From Stenotrophomonas mori (GTDB lineage Bacteria; Pseudomonadota; Gammaproteobacteria; Xanthomonadales; Xanthomonadaceae): a DNA stretch of 64,000 nt. This document shows positions 1 through 9,228 of the stretch, in pieces (the stretch's first letter is position 1; the number at the start of each line of letters is the position of its first letter). The stretch spans positions 130,752 to 194,751 of the forward strand of contig NZ_JAIKTS010000004.1 of the NCBI RefSeq assembly GCF_023556335.1. Direction: 5' to 3'. The notes under the pieces are model-generated. The model did not search any database, was not told the DNA's origin, and saw only the letters and a list, made by a program, of their open reading frames with translations. The translations under genes and the position numbers were made by a program.

Positions 1-1
1 G

Positions 2-871
2 GACGCCGACACCCAGGCGGCCGCCGAAGCCGGCCGCACCGTCACGCATGCGCAGGGCACGACCACCGTGCAGGGCGTGCCGTCCACGGTGATCGTCACC
101 GACTGGGCCGCGTTCGACAATCTGACCGCGCTCGGCGTGAAGGTCGCCGGCGTGCCGAACACGTTCGTGCCCGGCCACCTGGAAGACAAGGTCACCCCGG
201 ACATGATCAAGGTCGGTTCCCTCCAGGAGCCGGACATCGAGGCGATCGCCGCCGCCACCCCGGACCTGGTGGTCATCGGCGCACGTTCGCGCAAGGCCTA
301 CCCGACCCTGTCCAAGATCGCCCCGACGATCGACACCACCCTGGACAACACCGACGTCATCGGCGGCCTGAAGGCCAACCTCACCCTGTACGGCGACCTC
401 TTCGACCGCCAGGACCGCGCCAAGGAGCTGATCGCCCAGCTCGACGAGAAGGTGGCCAACGCGCGCGCCGCCGCCGAGGGCAAGGGCAGCGGCCTGGTCA
501 TCGTGACCAACGGCGGCCGGCTCGGCATCTACGGGCCGCAGTCGCGGGTCTCCTGGATGTACAGCTCGCTGGGCATCCCGTCGGTGTTCGACGAAGTCGA
601 CGACCGCGAACACGGCGGCGATGCGATCACCTTCGAGTACCTGGTCAAGACCAATCCCGACTGGCTGTTCGTGATCGACCGCGACGCCGGCGTGGGCAAG
701 GCCGGCGCCGCCAAGGCACTGCTGGACAACCAGCTCCTCCACCAGGCCGGTTTCTGGAAGAACGACCGTGTGGTGTACCTGGACCCGCAGGCGGCATACG
801 TCACCATGCACGGCTTCGACGCGGTGACCCTGCTGCTGGACCAGGTCGCGACCGCCTATAACACGCATTGA
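2..871 (+). CDS. Siderophore ABC transporter substrate-binding protein (5' end cut off)
   Basis: Periplasmic binding protein of an iron-siderophore importer. The reading frame is open to the left edge, so the true start, signal peptide and lipobox lie outside the window; 289 residues are visible. The visible part begins in the conserved N-terminal lobe (STVIVTDWAAFDNLTALGVKVAGVP), followed by PDLVVIGARS and the late segment HGGDAITFEYLVKTNPDWLFVIDRD, which is typical of the FatB/YclQ/CeuE/VctP group that binds catecholate-type siderophores such as petrobactin. It heads a four-gene import cassette with two permeases and an ATPase. Family assignment is firm; the actual siderophore cannot be told from sequence. 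No Fur box can be checked because the promoter is outside. Confidence 0.9.
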   Translation, partial: DADTQAAAEAGRTVTHAQGTTTVQGVPSTVIVTDWAAFDNLTALGVKVAGVPNTFVPGHLEDKVTPDMIKVGSLQEPDIEAIAAATPDLVVIGARSRKAYPTLSKIAPTIDTTLDNTDVIGGLKANLTLYGDLFDRQDRAKELIAQLDEKVANARAAAEGKGSGLVIVTNGGRLGIYGPQSRVSWMYSSLGIPSVFDEVDDREHGGDAITFEYLVKTNPDWLFVIDRDAGVGKAGAAKALLDNQLLHQAGFWKNDRVVYLDPQAAYVTMHGFDAVTLLLDQVATAYNTH

Positions 872-926
872 GTCGACAGGGCGGGCCGCACGCCGCGGAC
901 CGCCCTTCCTCGTCCCACCGTTCCTC

Positions 927-1889
927 GTGCGCTACCTGCTCATCGCTCTCCTGACGACCGCCGCGCTGGCGGTCGTCAGCGTGTTCGTCGGTGTCGCCGA
1001 CGTCTCGCTGTCCTCGTTCTTCGCCAGCGGCAGCGAGGACATCGCCAACAAGGTCATGCTGATCAGCCGCGTGCCGCGCACCCTGGCGCTGATCCTGGCC
1101 GGGTCGTCGCTGGCCATCGCCGGCATGGTCATGCAGATGATCGTGCGCAACCGGTTCGTCGAACCGTCGATGACCGGCACCACCGAATCGGCCACGCTGG
1201 GCTTCCTCGTCGCCACGCTGCTGGTGCCGGGCTGGCCGGTGATGGGCAAGATGCTGATCGCCGCCGCCTTCGCCCTGGCCGGCACCCTGCTGTTCCTGCG
1301 GATCCTGAAGTTCGTGCCGCTGCGCGACGTGGTCCTGGTCCCGCTGGTGGGGCTGATGCTCAGCGGCGTGATCGGCGCGGTCGCCACCTTCCTGGCCTAC
1401 CGGTTCAACCTGCTGGCCTCGCTGCTGGCGTGGAGCATGGGCGACTTCTCCTCGGTGCTGCGCGGCCGCTATGAGCTGCTGTGGGCGGGCCTGGCCTGCA
1501 CCATCGCCGCCTATGTCGCCGCCGACCGTTTCACCGTCGCCGGGATGGGCAAGGAGTTCAGCACCAACCTGGGCTCCAACCATGGCTATGTGATGTTCGC
1601 CGGCCTGTTGATCATCTCGCTGATCGCCGCCGTGTGCCTGGTCTCGGTCGGCACCATCCCGTTCCTCGGGCTGATCGTGCCCAACCTGGTCAGCCTCGCG
1701 ATCGGCGACAACGTCCGCCGTGCGGTGCCCTGGGTGGCGGTCACCGGCGCCGCCTTCGTGCTCGCCTGCGACATCCTCGGCCGCGTCCTGCGCCAGCCCT
1801 ACGAGATCCCGCTGAGCGTGATCGTGGGCGTGATCGGCAGCGGCGTGTTCGCCTGGCTGCTGCTGCGGCGGAGGTCCCAGGATGCTTGA
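927..1889 (+). CDS. Iron-siderophore ABC transporter permease, first subunit
   Basis: Inner-membrane permease of the FecCD/BtuC family, 320 residues with about nine hydrophobic segments. A GTG start 55 nt after the binding-protein stop gives the normal N-terminus, beginning with a membrane segment. Family landmarks are SRVPRTLALILAGSSLAIAGMVMQ near residue 50 and the GTIPFLGLIVPNLV loop near residue 240, which contacts the ATPase in this family. It is closest in appearance to the CeuB/YclN/VctD branch. The last 8 nt overlap the next permease, so the two subunits are probably translationally coupled and form a heterodimeric channel. Confidence 0.92.
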   Translation: MRYLLIALLTTAALAVVSVFVGVADVSLSSFFASGSEDIANKVMLISRVPRTLALILAGSSLAIAGMVMQMIVRNRFVEPSMTGTTESATLGFLVATLLVPGWPVMGKMLIAAAFALAGTLLFLRILKFVPLRDVVLVPLVGLMLSGVIGAVATFLAYRFNLLASLLAWSMGDFSSVLRGRYELLWAGLACTIAAYVAADRFTVAGMGKEFSTNLGSNHGYVMFAGLLIISLIAAVCLVSVGTIPFLGLIVPNLVSLAIGDNVRRAVPWVAVTGAAFVLACDILGRVLRQPYEIPLSVIVGVIGSGVFAWLLLRRRSQDA

Positions 1890-2850
1890 GTCCACCGCCA
1901 GCAAGCGGCCGCGGATCGCGATCGCCGCCCTGGCCGCACTCGCCGTCGGCTGCATGCTCGCCTTCATGACCCTCGGGGTGAAGGGCAACTGGAGCTTCGT
2001 ACTGGGGCTGCGCGGCACCAAGCTGCTCGGCCTGGTACTGGTCGCCTACTCGGTCGCGGTCTCGACCGTGCTGTTCCAGACCGTCACCAGCAACCGCATC
2101 CTGACCCCGTCGATCATGGGGTTCGATTCGCTGTACGTGCTGATCCAGACCTCGATCGTACTGTTCTTCGGCACCGCCACCTTCGCACTGATGGACGTGC
2201 ACCTGCGCTTCGTGATGGAGGTGGCGCTGATGGTCGGCTTCTCCGCCGTGCTCTTCCGCTGGCTGTTCAGCGGCGCCGGCCGGAGCCTGCACCTGATGGT
2301 GCTGATCGGCATCATCTGCGGCGTGTTCTTCCGCAGCCTGTCCACCTTCATGCAGCGGCTGCTGGACCCGAACGCCTTCCAGGTACTCCAGGACAGCTTC
2401 TTCGCCAGCTTCTCCGCCATCGACCAGACCCTGCTCGCCGTGTCCTGGCTGGTGATCCTGCCGGTCTCGTTCGTGCTGTGGCGCATCGGGCACTGTTTCG
2501 ACGTGCTGGCGCTGGGCCGCTCCACCGCGATCAACCTCGGCGTCGACCACCGCCGCCGCGTCACCCTGATCCTGGCCCTGATCTCGGTGCTGGTCGCGGT
2601 CTCCACCGCCCTGGTCGGGCCGATCACCTTCTTCGGCCTGCTGGTGGCCAGCCTGGCCCACGGTGTCGTCGGCACCAGCCGGCACCGGTACCTGCTCCCG
2701 GCCGCGGTGCTGCTGGCGGTGATCTGCCTGGTCGGCGGCCAGACCCTGCTGGAGCGCGTGTTCGAGTTCGACACCGCGCTGTCCATCATCATCGAGTTCC
2801 TCGGCGGACTCGTCTTCATCCTCATGATCCTGAGAGGAGCGGCACGATGA
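1882..2850 (+). CDS. Iron-siderophore ABC transporter permease, second subunit
   Basis: Second FecCD-family permease, 322 residues, partner of the preceding one and of the CeuC/YclO/VctG type. The ATG lies inside the end of the upstream gene, with a GGAGG ribosome site just before it in the upstream coding sequence. Landmarks are SNRILTPSIMGFDSLYVLIQ near residue 70 and VGPITFFGLLVASLAHGVVG near residue 245. The stop codon overlaps the ATPase start as ATGA, a typical coupling arrangement. Together with the first permease it forms the membrane channel for ferric siderophore. Confidence 0.92.
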   Translation: MLESTASKRPRIAIAALAALAVGCMLAFMTLGVKGNWSFVLGLRGTKLLGLVLVAYSVAVSTVLFQTVTSNRILTPSIMGFDSLYVLIQTSIVLFFGTATFALMDVHLRFVMEVALMVGFSAVLFRWLFSGAGRSLHLMVLIGIICGVFFRSLSTFMQRLLDPNAFQVLQDSFFASFSAIDQTLLAVSWLVILPVSFVLWRIGHCFDVLALGRSTAINLGVDHRRRVTLILALISVLVAVSTALVGPITFFGLLVASLAHGVVGTSRHRYLLPAAVLLAVICLVGGQTLLERVFEFDTALSIIIEFLGGLVFILMILRGAAR

Positions 2851-3605
2851 TCGTCGCCAACAACGTCAGCAAGGCCTACGGGCGCTCGGTCGTCGTCGAC
2901 GGCATTTCGGTCACGCTCCCGCGCGGCGGCGTGACCTCGATCATCGGCCCCAACGGCGCCGGCAAGTCCACCTTCCTGTCCATCGCCAGCCGCCTGCTGG
3001 CGGCCGACGCCGGCGTGGTCACCGTCGACGGACTGGACGTGGCCCGCACGCCCAGCGCCCAGCTGGCCAAGCGCCTGGCCATCCTGCGCCAGGACAACCA
3101 CATGACCGCGCGGCTCACGGTACGCGAGCTGGTCGCCTTCGGCCGCTACCCGCACAGCAAGGGGCGCACCACCCGCGACGACCTGGAACACATCGAGCGC
3201 GCCCTCGCCTATCTCGACCTGGAAGCGCTGGCCGGGCGGTTCCTCGACGAGCTGTCCGGCGGCCAGCGCCAGCGCGCGTTCGTGGCGATGGTGCTCTGCC
3301 AGGACACCGACTACGTGCTGCTGGACGAACCCCTCAACAACCTCGACCTCAAGCACGCCGCCAGCATGATGAGACTGCTCAGGAAGGCGGCGCGCGAGCT
3401 GGAGAAGACCATCGTGGTGGTGCTGCACGACATCAACTTCGCCTCGGCCTATTCCGACCACATCATCGCGATGCGCGACGGCCGGCTGGCGGTGCAGGGC
3501 CCGCCGGAAGCCGTCATCACCCCCGAGGCGCTGCGCAAGGTCTACGACATGGACATCACCGTCCACCTCATCGACGGACAGCGGATCGCGCTGTTCTACG
3601 ACTGA
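2847..3605 (+). CDS. Iron-siderophore ABC transporter ATP-binding protein
   Basis: Cytoplasmic ATPase of the importer, 252 residues. Walker A GPNGAGKST is at residues 34-42, the signature LSGGQ at about 136-140, Walker B YVLLDEP with Asp160/Glu161, and the switch histidine in VLHDINFA at about 194. These are complete, so it should be active. The start is the ATG at 2847, overlapping the permease stop; a longer in-frame extension upstream is only a shadow of the permease gene. It is of the CeuD/YclP/FepC kind. No gene for a siderophore or TonB receptor follows; the operon ends here. Confidence 0.93.
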   Translation: MIVANNVSKAYGRSVVVDGISVTLPRGGVTSIIGPNGAGKSTFLSIASRLLAADAGVVTVDGLDVARTPSAQLAKRLAILRQDNHMTARLTVRELVAFGRYPHSKGRTTRDDLEHIERALAYLDLEALAGRFLDELSGGQRQRAFVAMVLCQDTDYVLLDEPLNNLDLKHAASMMRLLRKAARELEKTIVVVLHDINFASAYSDHIIAMRDGRLAVQGPPEAVITPEALRKVYDMDITVHLIDGQRIALFYD

Positions 3606-3855
3606 CCCACCTCGGGAGCGCGCGGCCATGCGTCGCCGAGACCTCCACGGCTTCCCGCCGACCTTTTCGGCAGCATTCCCCGAACCACGCCTTTCGCGGG
3701 CACGCCGGCACGCGCCGCTACCCGGTGGCATGCACGGCCACCCTCCACGCCTTCCGACGCCCGCTGCACTTCCATGGGAAAGCCGGCCTTCCCGAACACC
3801 GCACAGTGCGACCCCCATGCCGTGGCGGCCTGCGGCAGGGAAAATGGGTTAGGGG

Positions 3856-3931
3856 TGGTGCCGCTTCACAGACTCGAACTGTGGACCTACTGATTACAAA
3901 TCAGTTGCTCTACCAACTGAGCTAAAGCGGC
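3856..3931 (-). tRNA. tRNA-Thr (anticodon TGT)
   Basis: A 76-nt cloverleaf on the minus strand. The acceptor arms GCCGCTT and AAGCGGC pair perfectly, the 3' CCA is encoded, and the anticodon loop reads TTTGTAA, giving TGT and reading ACA/ACN threonine codons. The D arm and the TTCGAGTC T-arm are normal. The 250 bases between the siderophore operon and this gene hold nothing I can identify. No integrase or att-like duplication is seen next to it. Confidence 0.95.
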
Positions 3932-4084
3932 AATGTCGTACGGGGATTTACGGCCCGGCAGGGGCGATGTGGATGCAGGGTGGCGGACCGCAAGCCGGTG
4001 CAGGGGCCGGTCACGACCCGGGCTTTCCGGCCGGAACCGGGCTCGCTCCTTTGGGCGCCACCGCCCCTCCGCAGCGGCCGCATT

Positions 4085-4813
4085 CTAGCGCAGGCGGGCG
4101 CAATCAAGCGATTGCCGCTGCGCGGCGCCGCTGCGGCGCTGCAGCTCGGCGGCCGTCTGCCCGGCGTGGGCGACATCCAGCCACCAGCTAGCGTCCCCTT
4201 CTCCCGGGTTGCGCGCGATCCGCGCCGGGAAGCCTGCCGCGGTCAATGCCGCCAGGCGGCGCTCGGCGCCCTCGCGGTTGCGGTACTGGCCCAGGGCCAC
4301 GGCATGCGCGTCCTCGCCCTGGGCGACGATGAAGTAGTCGCTGAACCCGGCATCCACGATGCGCTTGGCCATCGCCTGCGCGGCGTCGCGATCGGCCGCC
4401 GGAGGGATGTAGACGCGGTAGTTGGGAGCCGCCTTGGATGCCACCTCGCGCACCCGCGTGCGTACTGCCTGCGCACCCAGCGCGGCGGCCGCCGCCTCCG
4501 CCCGCTGGCGGCTCTCGAACGGTCCCAGGCTGGCGCAGCGTTCGGAAACCTGGACAGGCGGCGCCGTGGCCGCCGGTGCGGCGATGGCCGGTACCGGCGC
4601 CTGCACTTCCGGTACCGCAGCGGCGTCGGTTGCCGGCGCGGGATCGGCAATGGACCTGTGCGGAAGCGTCTCCGGCGACACCAGCTCCAGCGTCGCCACT
4701 CCCGCGTCCTCGGCAGCAGGAACGGTGGCGGGCGGGGTGCGCGGCATCCACCACCACAGCGCGACGCCTGCATTGAGGATGACCAGTACGACGATCAGGA
4801 AACGAATCACCAT
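4085..4813 (-). CDS. SPOR domain-containing membrane protein
   Basis: 242 residues. An N-terminal hydrophobic segment (about 4-22) anchors it in the inner membrane, a Pro/Ala-rich periplasmic linker follows to about residue 95, and the C-terminal half (about 130-220) looks like a SPOR domain, the fold that binds denuded peptidoglycan at division septa. The start ATG is 9 nt downstream of the coaX stop, so it is the last gene of a birA-coaX-SPOR operon, a common arrangement in Xanthomonadaceae. Whether it acts in division is inferred from the domain only. Confidence 0.8.
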   Translation of the reverse strand: MVIRFLIVVLVILNAGVALWWWMPRTPPATVPAAEDAGVATLELVSPETLPHRSIADPAPATDAAAVPEVQAPVPAIAAPAATAPPVQVSERCASLGPFESRQRAEAAAAALGAQAVRTRVREVASKAAPNYRVYIPPAADRDAAQAMAKRIVDAGFSDYFIVAQGEDAHAVALGQYRNREGAERRLAALTAAGFPARIARNPGEGDASWWLDVAHAGQTAAELQRRSGAAQRQSLDCARLR

Positions 4814-4822
4814 GGCGTGATC

Positions 4823-5560
4823 CTAGCGCTGTGGCGCCGCGGCGTGCACCGCCCAGCGCGCGAGTCCGTCCAGCACCAGCGTCGGCCGGAGCTCGGCATC
4901 CGGCAACAACGGCGCCAGCGGCCCAGCACCGCCGCCGTGCAGCACCAGTGCCGGTGCCGCGTCCAGCAGGGCGGCGCCATGCCGCAGGCTGCGCTCGACC
5001 AGGGCCACCGCCGCGCCGTCGCAGCCGGACGCCAACGCATCGTCGGTGTCACTGGCGAACTCGTGGTAGTCGCCGCCGGTGGCCGGCAGCTGCACCGCCC
5101 GCGCATGCAGCGCTTCGCGCATGGTCGTCGGCGACGCGCCGATGCGCCCGCCCAGGTGCCGCCCCCGGGCATCCATCAGGTCCAGCGTCAGCGCCGTGCC
5201 CACGCCCACCACCAGCACCGGCCGCGCCGCGCTCCTGGCCGCGAGCAGCGCCAGGAAACGGTCGACACCGAACCGCTGCGGCCGGGCATAGGCGATCCGC
5301 ACACCGGCACATTCCGCGCGGGTGTGCGCCACCTCCACGCGCTGGAAGCGGGCGCGCAAGATCTCCAGCACGGTTGCGGTCAGCGCCGGCGCGGCGACAC
5401 TGGCCACCCATGCGGTGCCGCCCTGCGGCAGCGCTTCCAGGGCGGCGGCGGTCATCGCCTCCGCGCCGTGCGGCCAGGCCTGCACCGCGCCGGCATCACC
5501 GCCGAGCAGCGGCGCGAACTTGAACCGCGAGTTCCCCAGGTCGAACAGCCAATCGCTCAT
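4823..5560 (-). CDS. coaX: Type III pantothenate kinase
   Basis: First step of coenzyme A synthesis: ATP-dependent phosphorylation of pantothenate. It is 245 residues. The ASKHA-fold start FDLGNSRFKF (Asp7, Asn10, Lys14) binds phosphate, RFGVDRFLALLAA near residue 97 and VGVGTALTLDLMD near 120 are the conserved type III motifs. The type III enzyme is not feedback-inhibited by CoA in characterised members. ATG overlaps the birA stop as ATGA. The longer in-frame extension upstream is birA in another frame and was not used. Confidence 0.93.
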   Translation of the reverse strand: MSDWLFDLGNSRFKFAPLLGGDAGAVQAWPHGAEAMTAAALEALPQGGTAWVASVAAPALTATVLEILRARFQRVEVAHTRAECAGVRIAYARPQRFGVDRFLALLAARSAARPVLVVGVGTALTLDLMDARGRHLGGRIGASPTTMREALHARAVQLPATGGDYHEFASDTDDALASGCDGAAVALVERSLRHGAALLDAAPALVLHGGGAGPLAPLLPDAELRPTLVLDGLARWAVHAAAPQR

Positions 5561-6525
5561 TGCGCCCTCACGCTGACTTCGCCCGCATGGAAACAGCGCT
5601 CGTCCCCGCCGACCGACACGCGCAGCGCGCCGTCCTCGGCCAGGCCGAGGGCCAGGCCGGCATGCACGGTTCCCGCCTCCTCCACCTGCACCGGCCTGCC
5701 GGCCAGCACGTCCATTCCCGCATAGCGGGGCAGGAACGGCGCCAGGCCGTCCTGCTCGAACTGCTCCAGCGCCGGCAGCAGATGCGAGACCAGCGTCGCG
5801 ACCACCTGGTTGCGCGAGAGCGGGCGGTCCGTCAGCGACTGCAGGTCGCTCCATGGCTGGGTGATGGCGGCGGCCGCACCTTCCGGCATGCATACATTGA
5901 GTCCGAGTCCGATCACCGCGCGCGCCGGTCCCGCGAACTCGCCGCCACCCTCGACCAGCAGGCCGCCCAGCTTGCGGCCGTCGACCTGCACATCGTTGGG
6001 CCACTTCAGTCCGGCCGCCTCGAACCCCAGCGCATGCAGCGCCTCGACCACGGCCACTCCCATCGCCAGGCTCAACCCGCCCATGCGCGAGAGGCCGCCG
6101 GCGAACGCGCGCGACAGCGACAACACGATGCCCGCGGCCAGCGGCGAGGTCCACGCACGGCCGCGCCGGCCCCGGCCACCGGCCTGGCGCTCGGCCAGCA
6201 GGATGTGAACGCCGCGCAAAGGCGCGCTGCGCCGCAGCAATTCGCTGTTGGTGGAGTCCACCGCCCAGAGCACCTCCAGGTCCGCGATGGTGGCCGCCGC
6301 CTCGGCGGACACGCCGGCGCGGATGCGCTCGACGTCCAGCAGCTCCAACGGTTGCGCCAGGCGGTAACCGTCGCCCGCGCGGCCGTCGATCGCCACGCCT
6401 GCGGCCCGCAACCCCTGTATCCGCTTCCATATCGCCGCCCGGGTCTGGCCCAGCTCGCGGGCCAGCGCGCCCCCGGAGAATGCCCCTTCCCCCAGCTTGA
6501 CCAGCAGTTCGCGGTCGTCCACCAC
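5557..6525 (-). CDS. birA: Bifunctional biotin--[acetyl-CoA-carboxylase] ligase / biotin repressor
   Basis: Attaches biotin to the biotin carboxyl carrier protein via biotinyl-AMP. Residues 1-60 form a winged-helix domain (LARELGQTRAAIWKRIQGL), so it may also repress biotin genes. The ligase part has GRGRRGRAW near residue 112 for adenylate binding and KWPNDV for the biotin pocket. I chose the GTG at 6525, which follows AAAGG at good spacing and gives 322 residues, the usual size; a second GTG lies 3 nt inside, and upstream in-frame ATGs would add an unnatural tail. It is coupled to coaX by a 4-nt overlap. Confidence 0.9.
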   Translation of the reverse strand: MVDDRELLVKLGEGAFSGGALARELGQTRAAIWKRIQGLRAAGVAIDGRAGDGYRLAQPLELLDVERIRAGVSAEAAATIADLEVLWAVDSTNSELLRRSAPLRGVHILLAERQAGGRGRRGRAWTSPLAAGIVLSLSRAFAGGLSRMGGLSLAMGVAVVEALHALGFEAAGLKWPNDVQVDGRKLGGLLVEGGGEFAGPARAVIGLGLNVCMPEGAAAAITQPWSDLQSLTDRPLSRNQVVATLVSHLLPALEQFEQDGLAPFLPRYAGMDVLAGRPVQVEEAGTVHAGLALGLAEDGALRVSVGGDERCFHAGEVSVRAQ

Positions 6526-6650
6526 AGACCTTTCGCTCGCAACAGATCGCTGGATTATGCGTGAACGCGCAGCGGCCCGTCCTGCGACCTCCCAATTCAG
6601 CTGAAAAGGCAAGCTAGAATCGATGACCCGATCGCCCCCGGACGTCAACG

Positions 6651-6938
6651 ATGCGCCGTATCGCCCATTGCCTGATCCTGCTGCTGGCCCCTCTGGCCGC
6701 GCATGCCACGGAAGCGTTGGATGCGTCGGTGCACAGCGGCTGCAGCTACGATCCCGGCGAAGTGGAGCGGGTGGCCGTCCCGGCGGCCTCGGTGAAGTTG
6801 GCCAACGCCGCACCGGCCGCCCGCGCCAAGCATGCCGTGCCCCCAGCGGAGCAGGCCGGCGGCGGCAGCGACGAGGAGATCATTCCCCGCCTGCGCGCGC
6901 CGAAGTGGCACCGGCTCCTGCCCGGGATGTTCCGCTGA
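6651..6938 (+). CDS. Small secreted protein of unknown function
   Basis: 95 residues with a clear signal peptide (MRRIAHCLILLLAPLAAHA, cleavage likely after AHA near residue 19) and a mature part ending in PRLRAPKWHRLLPGMFR. I recognise no domain. It stands divergent from birA, so its promoter must lie in the 125 bp between them. Its stop codon overlaps a possible CTG start of mtfA (CTGA), suggesting that the two genes are co-translated. Function unknown; the conserved-looking C-terminal tail is the best handle for a search. Confidence 0.65.
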   Translation: MRRIAHCLILLLAPLAAHATEALDASVHSGCSYDPGEVERVAVPAASVKLANAAPAARAKHAVPPAEQAGGGSDEEIIPRLRAPKWHRLLPGMFR

Positions 6939-7690
6939 TCCAGTCGTTGCTGCGCCGCTGGCGGCGCGAACCACCCACCGTGGAAGAGGCGCTCTGGCAG
7001 GAAACATGCCGGGGGTGCCCTTGGCTGGCCGCACTGGACAGCGAACGCCGCCAGCGGCTGCGCGGGCTGGCGGCGCACTTCCTCCGGGACAAGACCATCA
7101 CGCCCGTGGGCGGCCTGCAGCTGGACGCCGCGCAACGGCTGCTGCTGGCCGCGCTGTGCTGCCTGCCGCTGATCGAGTTCGGCCGCGAGGGCCTACTGGG
7201 CTGGTCGGAACTTGTGGTCTATCCCGACGCCTTCCGGGTGCGGCGCAGCCATGTCGACGCCGCCGGCGTCCTGCACGAATGGGACGACACTCTGATCGGC
7301 GAAGCCTGGGACAGCGGCCCGCTGCTGTTGTCATGGGCCGACGTGCAGGCGGACATCGCCGACCCGCAGGCCGGCTTCTGCGTGGCGGTGCATGAGATGG
7401 CGCACAAGATCGACATCCTCGACGGCGCGATGGACGGCACGCCGCCGCTGCCGCGCAGCTGGCAGCGGCAGTGGGCGGACGACTTCCAGCGCTGCTACGA
7501 CGCTTTCTGCGAGCAGGTGGATGCCGGGCACGCGACGGCGATCGATGCCTACGCCGCCGAGGCACCGGAGGAATTCTTTGCCGTCGCCACCGAATACCAC
7601 TTCTCCGCGCCGGACCTGCTGGAGCGCGAGATGCCCGACATCGCCGCCCACCTGAAACGCTTCTACGGCCCGTCGCCCTTCGCCGGCTGA
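6935..7690 (+). CDS. mtfA: Zinc-dependent peptidase, MtfA family
   Basis: Cytosolic metallopeptidase of the M90/MtfA family; in E. coli MtfA binds the repressor Mlc and so affects glucose PTS expression. About 251 residues. The zinc motif HEMAH is at residues 153-157 and a third ligand is expected in the PEEFFAVATEYHF segment near 210. The start is unsettled: protein similarity would begin at CTG 6935, overlapping the stop of the preceding small gene; TTG 6947 is the first conventional alternative. The in-frame ATG at 6623 would add about 100 unnatural residues and was rejected. Confidence 0.85.
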   Translation: MIQSLLRRWRREPPTVEEALWQETCRGCPWLAALDSERRQRLRGLAAHFLRDKTITPVGGLQLDAAQRLLLAALCCLPLIEFGREGLLGWSELVVYPDAFRVRRSHVDAAGVLHEWDDTLIGEAWDSGPLLLSWADVQADIADPQAGFCVAVHEMAHKIDILDGAMDGTPPLPRSWQRQWADDFQRCYDAFCEQVDAGHATAIDAYAAEAPEEFFAVATEYHFSAPDLLEREMPDIAAHLKRFYGPSPFAG

Positions 7691-7780
7691 TGCGGGCATG
7701 CCGCCCCGCCTGGACCCCGCCGCTGCGGCACCGGTGCCAATGACGCGGACGGCCGATGGCCGGCGAAGGCGGCGCGGGCC

Positions 7781-9208
7781 CTACAGGCCCGGTGGCAGGG
7801 TCACCTCGAAACGGGCGCCCCCCAGCTCGACCGAGCGCTTCACCTGCAGTTCGCCACGGTAGTCCTTGATCAGGTCCTGCACGATCGACAGGCCAATGCC
7901 ATGGCCCTGTACGCGCTCGTCGCCGCGCACCCCGCGCTGCAGCACCTTGGCGATGTTGTCTTCGGCGATGCCCGGCCCGTCATCGTCCACCGCCAGCTCC
8001 AGGCCGGCACGGCGGCCGGGCGCGCAGGGAATCGCGCGCACGGTCAACAGCACGCGGCGCCGCGCCCACTTGAACGCGTTCTCCAGCAGGTTGCCGAGCA
8101 GCTCCTGGAGATCCCCCGGCTCGCCGTAGAACTTGACGTCCGGCTCCAGCTCAAACTCGCACAGCACGCCCTTGGCGGCATAGACCTTCTCCAGGCCGCG
8201 CACGATCTCCTCGGCGCTGGCTTCGATCGCCACCGGGGCCGAGAACAACTTGTGGCCGGACGACGCCGCACGCGCCAGCTGGTAGGAGACCAGGTTGTTC
8301 ATGCGCTGCAGTTGCACGTCCAGCTCCTCGCGCAGCGCCGATTCACTGGCGCCGCTGTCCAGCTGCGTGCGCAGCACGGCGATCGGCGTCTTCAGGCTGT
8401 GCGCGAGATCGGCCAGGGTATTGCGCTGCCGCTCCAGGTTCTCGCGCTCGCTCTCGATGAAGGCGTTGATGCTGTCGGTCAGCGGCTCCAGCTCGCGCGG
8501 GTGCATCTCGCTCATGCGCTCGCGCTCACCGCGCTGCACCTTGGTCAATTCGTTGATCACGCGCTTGAGCGGCCGCAGGCTCCATTGCAGCACCAGTGTC
8601 TGCAGCAGCAGCAGGATCAGGCCGGTCACGCCCAGCCAGAACCACACCGCGCTGCGGAATATCCGCAGCTGCTTGCCCAGCGCACGCGAATCCTCGAGCA
8701 CATAGATGGTGTAGGGGAATTCGGTCTCGGGGGTGCCATCGCCCCCCCATACCAGGCCCATGCCGTAGCGGTAGACCTCGCCGGGCGCACCGTCGATCTG
8801 CACGATCGGCAGCGGGCCCTCGAAGATCTCCTCTCGCGGCTGCAGCATGCCGGCGCTGACATCCGGCAGGATCGGCCCTTCGGCCGACATCGAATTGCCG
8901 GAATGGCCCGGCATCACCACCTGCAGGTAGAGGCCGCTGCCGGGCACGTCGAAACGCGGGTCGGGCGGCTGCTCGCGGATGTAGAGCGAGCGGTCGCGGG
9001 TGAAATCGATGCCTGCCGCATAAGCGGTGGCGTAGTTCTTCAGCCGCTCGGAAAGGTTGGCGCGGGCCGTTCCGGCGAACGCCGCATCCAGCGCATAACC
9101 GGCGAGCGCCAGGAAGGCGACCAGGCCCACCGAGGCGGCCAGCAGCTGGCGCGCCTGCAACGAACGCGGCCGCCAGCGCCGGAAGATCCACAGACGGCCG
9201 TTGCCCAT
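7781..9208 (-). CDS. phoQ: Two-component sensor histidine kinase, PhoQ-like
   Basis: 475 residues. Two membrane segments (about 20-40 and 170-192) enclose a periplasmic sensor with an acidic stretch, as in PhoQ sensors of divalent cations and cationic peptides. A HAMP region follows, then the phosphorylation motif LADLAHSLKTPIAVLR, and a HATPase domain with NLLENAFKWARR, DDDGPGI and GHGIGLS. It is the second gene after phoP with a 20-nt gap. The PhoQ name rests on pairing with the regulator and on the sensor layout. In Xanthomonadaceae this pair governs low-Mg response and virulence or resistance traits. Confidence 0.85.
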   Translation of the reverse strand: MGNGRLWIFRRWRPRSLQARQLLAASVGLVAFLALAGYALDAAFAGTARANLSERLKNYATAYAAGIDFTRDRSLYIREQPPDPRFDVPGSGLYLQVVMPGHSGNSMSAEGPILPDVSAGMLQPREEIFEGPLPIVQIDGAPGEVYRYGMGLVWGGDGTPETEFPYTIYVLEDSRALGKQLRIFRSAVWFWLGVTGLILLLLQTLVLQWSLRPLKRVINELTKVQRGERERMSEMHPRELEPLTDSINAFIESERENLERQRNTLADLAHSLKTPIAVLRTQLDSGASESALREELDVQLQRMNNLVSYQLARAASSGHKLFSAPVAIEASAEEIVRGLEKVYAAKGVLCEFELEPDVKFYGEPGDLQELLGNLLENAFKWARRRVLLTVRAIPCAPGRRAGLELAVDDDGPGIAEDNIAKVLQRGVRGDERVQGHGIGLSIVQDLIKDYRGELQVKRSVELGGARFEVTLPPGL

Positions 9209-9228
9209 GTCCGCTCCGCGTACGCGGA

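Noticed and set aside
801..3818. Long minus-strand ORFs under the siderophore operon
   Set aside because: Shadows of the ABC importer genes; Gln/His/Asp-rich and without motifs.
3856..3931. tRNA-Thr as a mobile-element attachment site
   Set aside because: No integrase, direct repeat of the tRNA end or composition shift on either side.
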